DNA of 5,996 nucleotides from Candidatus Woesearchaeota archaeon (GCA_023269295.1 JAHFTU010000083.1:1-5996), one strand, 5' to 3'. Shown: positions 1 through 5,348, counted from the first letter of the stretch. Translations and numbers: made by a program. Notes: generated by a model from the sequence alone, not told the origin.

Positions 1-979
1 GGAAGCCTGCGTTATCGTTCATTGTTCCATCCATGTTAATGGAAATAACAGGCGCCAATCCGACTTCCCTTGCAAATCTTATGTCTGCCGTGTCTCCTGC
101 TGTGCACATCATCACCAGCCCTGTGCCTTTGTCCATGGACGCCAGAGGGTGCGCCATAATTGGCACTTCCCTGTTGTAGATAGGCGTCAATGCCGTTTTC
201 CCGGCCAGCTTCTTATACCTGTCATCTTCAGGGTTGAATATTATGGCAATGCAGCTTGCGATGAGCTCTGGCCTTGTGGTGCCAATGAGCACCTCTTCGC
301 CTGTTTCTCTTATCTTGAACTTGACTTCGTTCCAGTTACTGTTTATCTCAGCGTAGTCAATCTCAGCGTCAGCTATGGTTGTGCGGCAGCCAGGGCAGTA
401 GTTGTTTATCCTTTCCTCTTCGTAAATCATGCCCTTGTTCCACAGGTCGATGAACGTTTCCTGCGTCAGCTTGCGGTAATCCTCGCTGTCAGTCTCGTAA
501 ACTTCGCCAATGCCATTGCCTCTCTTCCACGAGTTGAATCCGATTCCCAGGCGAAGGAATGAGTCAACTGATGCTGTCCCGGCTTCCTCCAGCACCTGCC
601 TGCATCTCTGCAGGAATTCTTCCCTTGAAAGCTGGTGGAACCTTATGTTGAACTTTTTCTCGGCAGCCATCTCAATCGGCAGGCCATTGTTATCAAGACC
701 CAGCGGGAAAAGAACATTGAACCCCTTCATTCTTTTATAGCGGGCAAACATGTCCATCAGGGAATACGTTGTGGCATGGCCGATGTGAATTGGCGTGTTC
801 AGATACGGGGGAGGAGTGTCTATGGAATAAACTTTGCCCTTGGCAGCAGCGTTGAACCTGTACGGCTCTTCCTGTTTCCACTTTTCGTAAACGTCCTTTT
901 CCAGCTCCTTGGACCACTTCTTCTCAGAAATCCTCGGCTGCGGGAAGGACTGCTTGCCTTCATCGTCATTTGCAGTCAT
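1..979 (-). CDS. valS: Valine--tRNA ligase, archaeal type (N-terminal part, runs off the window)
   Basis: This is a class I aminoacyl-tRNA synthetase that charges tRNA-Val with valine in the cytoplasm. My reading of the minus strand from ATG 979 gives 326 codons without a stop, leaving the window at base 1. Visible are the ATP-binding HIGH motif (residues 65-68, in PPPYLNTPIHIGH), the conserved GLDNNGLPIE block (94-103), a CPGC zinc knuckle (195-198) followed by TTIADAEIDY, and the TTRPE motif (234-238) of the CP1 editing domain, which deacylates mischarged Thr-tRNA. KMSKS and the anticodon-binding domain lie outside. The GLDNNGLPIE wording and the DSEDYRKLTQ-type segment match archaeal ValRS rather than IleRS or LeuRS. 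The start is set by a TATA box 30 bases upstream, which suggests a leaderless mRNA. It is divergent from the metalloprotease gene. No internal stop or frameshift was seen. Confidence 0.88.
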   Translation of the reverse strand, partial: MTANDDEGKQSFPQPRISEKKWSKELEKDVYEKWKQEEPYRFNAAAKGKVYSIDTPPPYLNTPIHIGHATTYSLMDMFARYKRMKGFNVLFPLGLDNNGLPIEMAAEKKFNIRFHQLSREEFLQRCRQVLEEAGTASVDSFLRLGIGFNSWKRGNGIGEVYETDSEDYRKLTQETFIDLWNKGMIYEEERINNYCPGCRTTIADAEIDYAEINSNWNEVKFKIRETGEEVLIGTTRPELIASCIAIIFNPEDDRYKKLAGKTALTPIYNREVPIMAHPLASMDKGTGLVMMCTAGDTADIRFAREVGLAPVISINMDGTMNDNAGF

Positions 980-1005
980 TGATACAAGGCGTGAAGGGCT
1001 TGATG

Positions 1006-1013
1006 TATTTAAG
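1006..1013 (-). promoter_or_regulatory. TATA box of valS
   Basis: The minus strand reads CTTAAATA, centred 30 bases before the A of valS ATG 979. This spacing would put transcription initiation at or next to the start codon, as in archaeal leaderless transcripts. There is no Shine-Dalgarno-like sequence between it and the ATG. Confidence 0.6.
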
Positions 1014-1062
1014 AATTGTTGTTTTTTGAAGAAATTGAAAATATAAAGCAGGTTGCAGAAGG

Positions 1063-1070
1063 TTTAAATA
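1063..1070 (+). promoter_or_regulatory. TATA box of the metalloprotease gene
   Basis: TTTAAATA, preceded by a purine-rich AGAAGG that could serve as BRE, lies about 27 bases before ATG 1094. It predicts a leaderless mRNA. A second AT-rich candidate, ATATAAAG, lies about 20 bases further upstream. A tiny overlapping ORF (ATG 1086, stop 1095-1097) precedes the start but would be outside a leaderless transcript. Confidence 0.6.
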
Positions 1071-1093
1071 AATTGGATGGCAGCTATGGTTAA

Positions 1094-1924
1094 ATGAAAA
1101 ACCTGTTTTTAGCTGCTGCAATCGTGTTGGCAATGCTCTTCTCCGCCTGCTCCATCCAGCATGACCTTTTAGGAAAACCCAAGTCGGCAGAAGCCGACTG
1201 GGCCCAGTCGCAGCAGCGACTTGGGGGTCAATCAAAAACATCGCCGCAGCAGGCTTTACCCGAAGTGGTTGTGCCGCAGCCAGTTGAGGAGCCGCCAGCA
1301 GCAGCGATAAGCCCAGTTGTTAAGGACAAGTTCTCTGGCGTGAATAAGCCTCACTGGGGGCACATGCCTGTGACTTATTCTGTGTTAAATGAAGAGGATT
1401 GCGGCACGTACGAGGCAGCGAGGATTAAAAGGGCTTTCGGTGATATCATGAACGCAACGAATAATGTTGTTTCCTTCATTAAAGTGAATAGCTCTGCGAC
1501 TGCTGACATTAGCCTGTCGTGCACCTTTGTTGAGAACTGCTACAGGAAGTCTGTGGAAGTGTACAGCGACTATTCAGTCAGGTATGAGACCATCTGCGGC
1601 CACCAGCTTGGCATTACAAGCAAAACTACGCTTGGCAACATAATTACAAAGGCAGACATTGAGCTGTTCGGCCTTGCCGGCTTTGCCGAGACCAAAAGCG
1701 AAGGTCCTTCTGGCTTTTACGTTGGCACGTGCGGCCACACAATCACAGAAGTCCACGAGCTGCTGCATGCCTTCGGCTACCAGCATTCGGCAGACAACAC
1801 AAGCATAATGTATCCAGAAGCTGACACCTTCTCGCTTATAACGCAGAAGGAAGGCGCCTGCGAGGGAAGCAGCAGGGCGATTGACAAGTCAATAGCTGAT
1901 GATTTGGTGCAGACTTATTCTTAA
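1094..1924 (+). CDS. Secreted lipoprotein zinc metalloprotease, metzincin (matrixin-like)
   Basis: This is a predicted extracytoplasmic zinc endopeptidase anchored to the membrane by lipid; the substrate is unknown. The 276-residue product begins with a lipoprotein signal: a charged start, a hydrophobic stretch (4-16) and a lipobox FSAC with Cys19. A Gln/Pro/Ala-rich linker (about 30-80) leads to the catalytic domain (about 86-276). The domain carries the full metzincin zinc motif HELLHAFGYQH (221-231: His221, Glu222, His225, Gly228, His231) and a Met-turn, SIMYP, with Met239. Residues 88-115, with WGHMPVTY and an RIKRAF helix, look like the matrixin N-terminal subdomain. Six further cysteines (103, 143, 149, 168, 213, 256) could form three disulfides, which suits an exported protein. 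I see no cysteine-switch prodomain. Start ATG 1094 gives an intact signal peptide and fits the TATA spacing. Similar proteins are, as I recall, common in DPANN archaea. The gene stands alone. Confidence 0.88.
   Translation: MKNLFLAAAIVLAMLFSACSIQHDLLGKPKSAEADWAQSQQRLGGQSKTSPQQALPEVVVPQPVEEPPAAAISPVVKDKFSGVNKPHWGHMPVTYSVLNEEDCGTYEAARIKRAFGDIMNATNNVVSFIKVNSSATADISLSCTFVENCYRKSVEVYSDYSVRYETICGHQLGITSKTTLGNIITKADIELFGLAGFAETKSEGPSGFYVGTCGHTITEVHELLHAFGYQHSADNTSIMYPEADTFSLITQKEGACEGSSRAIDKSIADDLVQTYS
1182..1221 (+). repeat. Alternating AGTCG/CGACT inverted-repeat cluster inside the metalloprotease gene
   Basis: Four half-sites alternate: AGTCG (1182), CGACT (1195), AGTCG (1206) and CGACT (1217). 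They make a 7-bp perfect hairpin with loop AGAA (1182-1199), a 16-bp perfect palindrome (1195-1210) and a 6-bp hairpin with loop AGCA (1206-1221). The first and last can form together; the middle one competes with both. The segment encodes residues 30-43 of the linker just after the lipobox, so it is in frame and tolerated by the protein. Confidence 0.75.
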
Positions 1925-1982
1925 ACATTCGCGGAAATTGAAAAAAGGTCCACCTGAGCTTTTGGCGTTTCTCGTCGGAAAG

Positions 1983-1992
1983 TTTTCGAAAA
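1983..1992. repeat. Palindrome TTTTCGAAAA upstream of the AbrB gene
   Basis: This 10-bp perfect palindrome lies about 22 bases before the TATA box of the AbrB-domain gene. A near copy (TTTTCCGAAAA) lies upstream of the UPF0175 gene. It is a candidate operator, but AT-rich palindromes of this size also arise by chance. Confidence 0.3.
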
Positions 1993-2014
1993 TGTCGCAA
2001 GGTTTTACTGAGGG

Positions 2015-2022
2015 TTTTATAA
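2015..2022 (+). promoter_or_regulatory. TATA box of the AbrB-domain gene
   Basis: TTTTATAA is centred about 27 bases before ATG 2046. This decides the start: the frame is open upstream to 1899, but a promoter here means the upstream codons are not transcribed from it, and the AbrB fold begins right after ATG 2046. Confidence 0.6.
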
Positions 2023-2032
2023 GGAAGTTAAT

Positions 2033-2075
2033 CATAAAACATAAAATGATGGTTAAAATACGCAAAGGTTGGCGG
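2033..2075 (+). repeat. Copy 1 of a 43-bp leader/start repeat (partner at 3191-3233)
   Basis: The segment begins CATAAA, contains the start codon at its 14th base and runs through codon 10. It matches 3191-3233 at 37 of 43 positions without gaps, and the start codons align exactly. Both copies encode M-x-V-K-I-R-x-x-W-R after the initiator (copy 1 can also start three bases later, at the second ATG). Confidence 0.75.
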
Positions 2076-2366
2076 ATAATAATACCCTCCAAATTCAGAA
2101 AGGAATTCGGATGGCTGGATGGCAGCAACGTGGAGCTGACCAAGGAAGGGAACAAGGTAGTCATAAAGCCTGTTGGTGATGATTTACAGAAGCTTTTCAA
2201 GGATTCTAAAAATCTGAAGGCGAAGTCCAAGCTCACAGCAAAGCAAATGGACGAAGTGGTTGAACGTGAAGTTAACAAGTACTACGGAGCCTCAAAGAGA
2301 AAAACAACAAATAAGCAGCGGCATGAAGCGGGGGAGAAGGCGTTTGATGAGATTGCAAGCGCCTGA
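2046..2366 (+). CDS. AbrB/SpoVT/MazE-domain DNA-binding protein
   Basis: This is a predicted transcription factor or orphan antitoxin of the swapped-hairpin AbrB fold, which binds DNA as a dimer. From ATG 2046 it has 106 residues; ATG 2049 is an equally possible start. Residues 3-43 form the AbrB domain: a first strand ending in WRIIIP, the conserved Pro14, a KFRKEFGW helix, a GSNVEL turn and a terminal strand, KVVIKPV. The rest (44-106) is lysine-rich and probably helical, where MazE/VapB-type antitoxins usually bind their toxin. No toxin gene follows: the next gene converges on it from the minus strand with a 16-base gap. The promoter predicts a leaderless mRNA. Its first ten codons and leader are nearly identical to those of the UPF0175-type gene. 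The domain call is confident; whether it is a regulator or an antitoxin is open. Confidence 0.8.
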   Translation: MMVKIRKGWRIIIPSKFRKEFGWLDGSNVELTKEGNKVVIKPVGDDLQKLFKDSKNLKAKSKLTAKQMDEVVEREVNKYYGASKRKTTNKQRHEAGEKAFDEIASA

Positions 2367-2382
2367 AGTTAAAGTTAGTGGA

Positions 2383-2700
2383 TTAAACGAGTTCAACCTT
2401 AAAAGAATTTTCTCCAATAGCCCTGGTTTTGATTTTCCTGCCGACTTTGACGCCAAATTCCTTGAGGCCATCAGGAAGCGTAAAGCCCATAGAATTGCCA
2501 ATCCTGATGATCTTCCTTTCCGCATCAATTATCTGGTGCAGCTGCTTAATCTTCGCGTACTGCTGCGCCTGCTCCTTCGTAAGGGTGGTAAAGCCGCATT
2601 TTGGGCATACCATTGCCTCTGTGTCAAATCCTTCAAAATGCGCCTGCTTGGACTCAATAATTGAGCCACAGTCACATTTTATCTTCCGTTCCTTGGCCAT
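2383..2700 (-). CDS. Antitoxin: zinc-finger plus AbrB-domain protein
   Basis: This is the predicted antitoxin and autorepressor of the adjacent toxin. The 105-residue protein has an N-terminal zinc-binding module with Cys9, Cys11, Cys32 and Cys35 (CxC, then CPKCG), reminiscent of the MqsA/YgiT-type finger. A charged helix (about 42-62) links it to a C-terminal AbrB/MazE domain (63-105) with IIRIGNSMGFTLP, the hallmark GNS-P strand-turn, then GLKEFGVKVGRK. This order places the toxin-binding part at the N-terminus and the DNA-binding part at the C-terminus, as in MqsA but with AbrB instead of HTH (inference). The start overlaps the last 22 bases of the toxin gene, and a TGAGGT Shine-Dalgarno 9 bases upstream supports it and implies translational coupling. 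Toxin-first gene order is the less common one. Confidence 0.82.
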   Translation of the reverse strand: MAKERKIKCDCGSIIESKQAHFEGFDTEAMVCPKCGFTTLTKEQAQQYAKIKQLHQIIDAERKIIRIGNSMGFTLPDGLKEFGVKVGRKIKTRAIGENSFKVELV

Positions 2701-2966
2701 ATTGTTTTTACCTCAATGAAATTTTGATGAAACCTAGCTATTACACAATATGTGGCGTTTTCCTTGCCAAAATACCTCTCGAAGCACATCTTATTTGGCT
2801 CTTCGCACTTGCCGGCAATCACAATGCCTGTCCTTACAGTTTCTTCGGCTTTGTCTAGGTCTAGGTTGTAATACTCTGTTCTGTCGATAGCGTGCGGGTC
2901 AAATGTAATTTCGGCAGTTCTTCTCTCGATAAAGTCAAGTAGGCTTTCAATCCAGTTATAATTCAT
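2679..2966 (-). CDS. Toxin, DUF4258-like (RelE-type fold likely)
   Basis: This is the predicted toxin of a type II toxin-antitoxin pair; it may act on RNA, but that is inferred only from fold resemblance. The 95-residue protein has a short helical start (5-18), then FDPHAIDR with His25 and Arg29, the HA-x-x-R signature of the DUF4258 group. It continues with a helix LDKAEETVRTG, a central FERYFG strand, a core strand YCVIARF and a final strand IEVKTIWP (about 83-90), where DUF4258 proteins end in a V-x-T-V-Y/W-like strand. It precedes and overlaps the zinc-finger AbrB antitoxin, the context expected for a toxin. An AGAGGT Shine-Dalgarno 6 bases before ATG 2966 fixes the start. The promoter is weak in sequence (ATAAAG around 2988-2993). 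The catalytic mechanism and target are unknown. Confidence 0.72.
   Translation of the reverse strand: MNYNWIESLLDFIERRTAEITFDPHAIDRTEYYNLDLDKAEETVRTGIVIAGKCEEPNKMCFERYFGKENATYCVIARFHQNFIEVKTIWPRNGR
2710..2715 (-). promoter_or_regulatory. Ribosome binding site of the antitoxin gene
   Basis: The minus strand reads TGAGGT with 9 bases to ATG 2700, inside the toxin coding sequence. It fixes the antitoxin start and explains how it is translated from a shared mRNA. Confidence 0.6.
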
Positions 2967-2974
2967 GTTATAAC
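2955..2974. repeat. Direct repeat of GTTATAA around the toxin start codon
   Basis: GTTATAA occurs at 2955-2961 and 2967-2973, 12 bases apart, flanking the toxin start codon (2964-2966). The second copy extends to the 8-bp palindrome GTTATAAC. A further GTTAT lies at 2992-2996. It could be an autoregulatory operator for the antitoxin, but the sequence is AT-rich and short. Confidence 0.3.
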
Positions 2975-2978
2975 CTCT
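2973..2978 (-). promoter_or_regulatory. Ribosome binding site of the toxin gene
   Basis: The minus strand reads AGAGGT with 6 bases to ATG 2966. This shows the toxin-antitoxin mRNA is leadered, unlike the genes on either side, whose TATA spacing predicts leaderless transcripts. Confidence 0.6.
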
Positions 2979-3015
2979 ATTAATACTTTATGTTATCTTT
3001 GTTTGTAGGGCAAAC

Positions 3016-3120
3016 TTAATATGTCTTGCTGCCCATTTTCCGCAATTCTTCCAAAGAATCAGGAATGTTTGCTGCAGCTTCCAGAAATTCGCAGGTAAAA
3101 ATGCCTTTTTGACAGAAATT
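3016..3120 (-). pseudogene. Possible remnant of a gene 3' end
   Basis: This 34-codon open segment on the minus strand starts right after an in-frame TAA (3121-3123), has no ATG of its own except near the end, and ends at TAA 3016-3018. The translation includes CEFLEAAANIPDSLEELRKM, which reads like a helical antitoxin tail rather than random intergenic sequence. It sits directly upstream of the toxin gene in the same orientation. It may be the decayed end of a lost cistron; chance is also possible. The rest of the 237-base gap between the divergent genes holds only the promoters, the palindrome at 3127-3139 and AT-rich sequence. Confidence 0.25.
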
Positions 3121-3126
3121 TTACAG

Positions 3127-3139
3127 ATTTTCCGAAAAT
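3127..3139. repeat. Palindrome ATTTTC-C-GAAAAT upstream of the UPF0175 gene
   Basis: Six-base arms flank one central base. It resembles TTTTCGAAAA at 1983-1992. It lies about 31 bases before the TATA box of the UPF0175-type gene, so the spacing differs from the other copy (about 22). It is a candidate operator only. Confidence 0.3.
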
Positions 3140-3170
3140 TCTAGTCACACAACACCCCTCAAAAAACCAA

Positions 3171-3179
3171 TATTTAAAT
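3171..3179 (+). promoter_or_regulatory. TATA box of the UPF0175-type gene
   Basis: TATTTAAAT is centred 29 bases before ATG 3204, which again predicts a leaderless transcript. Confidence 0.6.
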
Positions 3180-3190
3180 GAGGCATGTTT

Positions 3191-3233
3191 CATAAACCAT
3201 AAAATGACAGTTAAAATACGCGAAGATTGGAGG
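3191..3233 (+). repeat. Copy 2 of the 43-bp leader/start repeat (partner at 2033-2075)
   Basis: It aligns without gaps to 2033-2075, with six mismatches. The start codon falls at the same offset. The similarity fades after codon 10, where the two encoded proteins diverge into different domains. Confidence 0.75.
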
Positions 3234-3431
3234 AAGTGGAAGCAGGAGAAGACCTTGCGCATGCTTGGCCAAGGCAAAGTTACCCTGTCAAGGGCAGCTC
3301 ATATGGCAGGCATGGACTTATTCTCATTTGCAGGCCTTGTTAAGTCCTTTACTGTGGCGTTGGTAGGAATAAGGTATGATGAACTGAGGAAAGATCTGAA
3401 GTCTTTACGCCGCAATTCTTGCAGAGATTGA
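3204..3431 (+). CDS. UPF0175-type small HTH protein (predicted antitoxin)
   Basis: This is a predicted small DNA-binding protein of the UPF0175 kind, known mainly as antitoxins next to PIN-domain toxins. It has 75 residues, slightly short for the family. After an amphipathic start (MTVKIREDWRKW) comes the family core: EKTLRMLGQGKVTLSRAAHM (15-34), then AGMDLFSF (35-42). That is the L-x-x-G-K-(I/V)-(S/T)-L-x-x-A-A-x-x-A-G pattern forming a helix-turn-helix. The tail has GIRYDELRKDLKSL (55-68), like the family's Y-x-x-x-x-L-x-x-D-L ending. The usual downstream PIN toxin is missing: the XPD helicase gene follows after 55 bases under its own promoter. The last residues (RRNSCRD) look unlike the family, so a small 3' rearrangement is possible. 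Its 5' end is shared with the AbrB-domain gene. Confidence 0.68.
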   Translation: MTVKIREDWRKWKQEKTLRMLGQGKVTLSRAAHMAGMDLFSFAGLVKSFTVALVGIRYDELRKDLKSLRRNSCRD

Positions 3432-3455
3432 AAAGCTGAGATGGAGCAGCAACTC

Positions 3456-3463
3456 TTTTAAAC
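3456..3463 (+). promoter_or_regulatory. TATA box of the XPD gene
   Basis: TTTTAAAC is centred about 27 bases before ATG 3487 but only about 15 before GTG 3475. By the spacing seen for the other leaderless genes here, ATG 3487 is the real start. Confidence 0.5.
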
Positions 3464-3486
3464 ATCCTGCGTCTGTGGTTCGGCAC

Positions 3487-5343
3487 ATGATTGGCACTTC
3501 CCTTTTCCCTTACACAAAAATCCGGCCTGAGCAAGACGAGTTAATCAAAGATATCTACGATGCAGTAAGCAGCGGAAAGTGCCTGATTGCGCATGCCCCG
3601 ACAGGCCTGGGCAAGACAGCTGCTGCCTTGGCTCCGGCTTTGGAGTTTGCTATTAAGGGCAAGAAGACAGTGTTCTTCCTGACTTCCAGGCACACTCAGC
3701 ATGCAATTGCGGTTGAGACTGCCAGGCTGATTAAGCAGAAGCACAATGCGGATTTTTCTGTTGCTGACATTGTCGGGAAAAAGCACATGTGCGCCCGTGA
3801 TGATGTTTCTGGTTTGTACAACAAGCAGTTCCATGAGTACTGCCGCGCCTTGGTTGAGAGTGACGGCTGCAATTTTTATTCAAACTTCAGGAAGGGCAGC
3901 GTGCTCACTTCTGACTCAAAGATTGTGATTGCGAGGATAGCAGCAGAGCCAATGCACACCGAGGAGGTGGTTGATGCTGCTCGGAGGCATGGCGTGTGCC
4001 CTTATGAGGTTGCGGTTGTTGCTGCAAAGGACTCTGCTTTGGTGATTGCGGACTATTACTACTTGTTCAATCCGCAGGTGCGTGATGGCTTCCTGAGGAA
4101 GACAGGGAAAACTGTTGAGGAATCAATCATAATAGTTGATGAGGCCCACAACCTTCCTGACCGGCTTAGGGAGATGCTTACTGACAAGCTCTCAACGGCA
4201 GTGATTGAAAGGGCGATGAAGGAGGCTGAGAAGGTTAATGACAGCGACATAAGGGAATTCCTGTTTGACCTCAAAAAGGTTTTGGAAGGCCTTGGTAGCG
4301 AGCCTGGCCAGAAAATCATTTCACAGGCCCAGCTTCTGAAGCCGCTGGCCAGCCACAAGATTGATGAGTTGCTGGAAAGGATGTCTATAATTGCAGAATC
4401 TGTCAGGGAGACCGAGCAGCAGAGTTCTATTGGGAGCGTTGCTGAATTTCTTGAGAGCTGGCAGCAGGGTGATGAGGGCTATGCGAGGATAGTGAGCCAG
4501 CAGCAGGCCCAGCGCGGCAGGGTTGTGACTGTGTCTTACCAGTGTCTTGACCCTTCGCTGGCAGCAGGGCCAATCATGCGTCAGGTCCACTCTGTAATCA
4601 TGATGAGCGGCACGCTTACTCCGACTGCGATGTACAGAGATATTCTTGGCTTTCCTGAGAGCACAGTGCTTAAGGAGTACAGGAATCCAATGCCGAGGGA
4701 GAACCGGCTGGCGTTAATCGTGACAGCTGCAACTACTAAGTTTAGTAAAAGAAGTGCCGATCAGTATTCTAAGATAGCTGATGTTTGCGCAAAGGCAGCG
4801 ACAGCTATTCCAGGCAACGTCATCCTGTTTTTTCCCAGCTACACTGTGATGGAGGAGGTCCACAAGCACCTTCACGGCAAAATCAGCAAGGCTGTGTTCA
4901 AGGAGCACCAGGACTTGTCAAAGGATGACAAGCAGAAGCTTCTGAATGATTTCAAGGGCGGCCACGCTGCCGGAGGGGTCTTGCTTGCTGTGATTGGCGG
5001 AAACTTCAGTGAGGGCATTGACCTGCCCGGGACTCTGCTTAACGGCGTCATCGTTGTTGGGCTGCCGCTGGGCCAGCCAGACTTGTTCACAAAGGAGCTT
5101 ATCCGGTATTATGATGCGAGGTTTGGCAGGGGCTGGGACTATGGCTATGTTTTTCCTGCTTTTACCAAGGCGCTCCAGTCAGCAGGCAGGTGCATCCGCA
5201 GCGAGACAGACAGGGGCGTCATTGTTTTTGTTGATGAGCGGTATGCCTGGGACCAGTACTATGCCTGCTTTCCAGCTGACATTACTCCAAAGACCACTGT
5301 TTTTTATGAGGAAGCGATTGCCGAGTTTTTCAGGAAGAAGTGA
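3487..5343 (+). CDS. xpd: XPD/Rad3-family iron-sulfur DNA helicase
   Basis: This is a superfamily 2 5'-to-3' DNA helicase, the archaeal counterpart of the TFIIH subunit XPD, acting in DNA repair and unwinding. The 618-residue product starts with FPYTKIRPEQ, the typical Q-motif-like opening. Motif I APTGLGKT is at 37-44. Four cysteines (102, 119, 128, 171) are placed between motif I and motif II as for the 4Fe-4S cluster. Motif II is DEAH (218-221), followed by an Arch-like helical insertion (about 230-345). Helicase domain 2 has SGTLTP (375-380), GGNFSEGIDLPG (504-515) and motif VI QSAGRCIRSETDRG (564-577). All key residues are present and the length suits archaeal XPD. ATG 3487 is preferred over GTG 3475 because of the TATA spacing. 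An open frame extends back to 3400 without another ATG. Two small AT-rich genes follow, the first only 5 bases after the stop. The cysteines separate it from cysteine-free DinG forms. Confidence 0.93.
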   Translation: MIGTSLFPYTKIRPEQDELIKDIYDAVSSGKCLIAHAPTGLGKTAAALAPALEFAIKGKKTVFFLTSRHTQHAIAVETARLIKQKHNADFSVADIVGKKHMCARDDVSGLYNKQFHEYCRALVESDGCNFYSNFRKGSVLTSDSKIVIARIAAEPMHTEEVVDAARRHGVCPYEVAVVAAKDSALVIADYYYLFNPQVRDGFLRKTGKTVEESIIIVDEAHNLPDRLREMLTDKLSTAVIERAMKEAEKVNDSDIREFLFDLKKVLEGLGSEPGQKIISQAQLLKPLASHKIDELLERMSIIAESVRETEQQSSIGSVAEFLESWQQGDEGYARIVSQQQAQRGRVVTVSYQCLDPSLAAGPIMRQVHSVIMMSGTLTPTAMYRDILGFPESTVLKEYRNPMPRENRLALIVTAATTKFSKRSADQYSKIADVCAKAATAIPGNVILFFPSYTVMEEVHKHLHGKISKAVFKEHQDLSKDDKQKLLNDFKGGHAAGGVLLAVIGGNFSEGIDLPGTLLNGVIVVGLPLGQPDLFTKELIRYYDARFGRGWDYGYVFPAFTKALQSAGRCIRSETDRGVIVFVDERYAWDQYYACFPADITPKTTVFYEEAIAEFFRKK

Positions 5344-5348
5344 AAAAT

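Noticed and set aside
149..982. Several plus-strand open frames across the first kilobase (149-562, 510-740, 635-982)
   Set aside because: They are antisense to the valyl-tRNA synthetase reading frame, which carries clear class I motifs on the minus strand. Their own translations show no domain signals.
1899..2045. N-terminal extension of the AbrB gene to ATG 1899
   Set aside because: The extra 49 residues overlap the end of the metalloprotease gene and precede the AbrB fold. A TATA box at 2015-2022 sets the start at 2046.
2260..2858. Plus-strand frames over the toxin-antitoxin pair (2260-2664, 2429-2719, 2661-2858)
   Set aside because: They are antisense shadows of the minus-strand genes, which have domains, Shine-Dalgarno sites and a coupled overlap.
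3040..3420. Direct repeat CCGCAATTCTT at 3040-3050 and 3410-3420, flanking the UPF0175 gene
   Set aside because: Only 11 bases, with no other mobile-element features (no inverted termini, no recombinase). It could be chance.
3475..3486. GTG 3475 as the start of XPD
   Set aside because: It would lie only about 15 bases from the TATA box, while ATG 3487 fits the spacing. The added residues VRH are not part of the conserved start.
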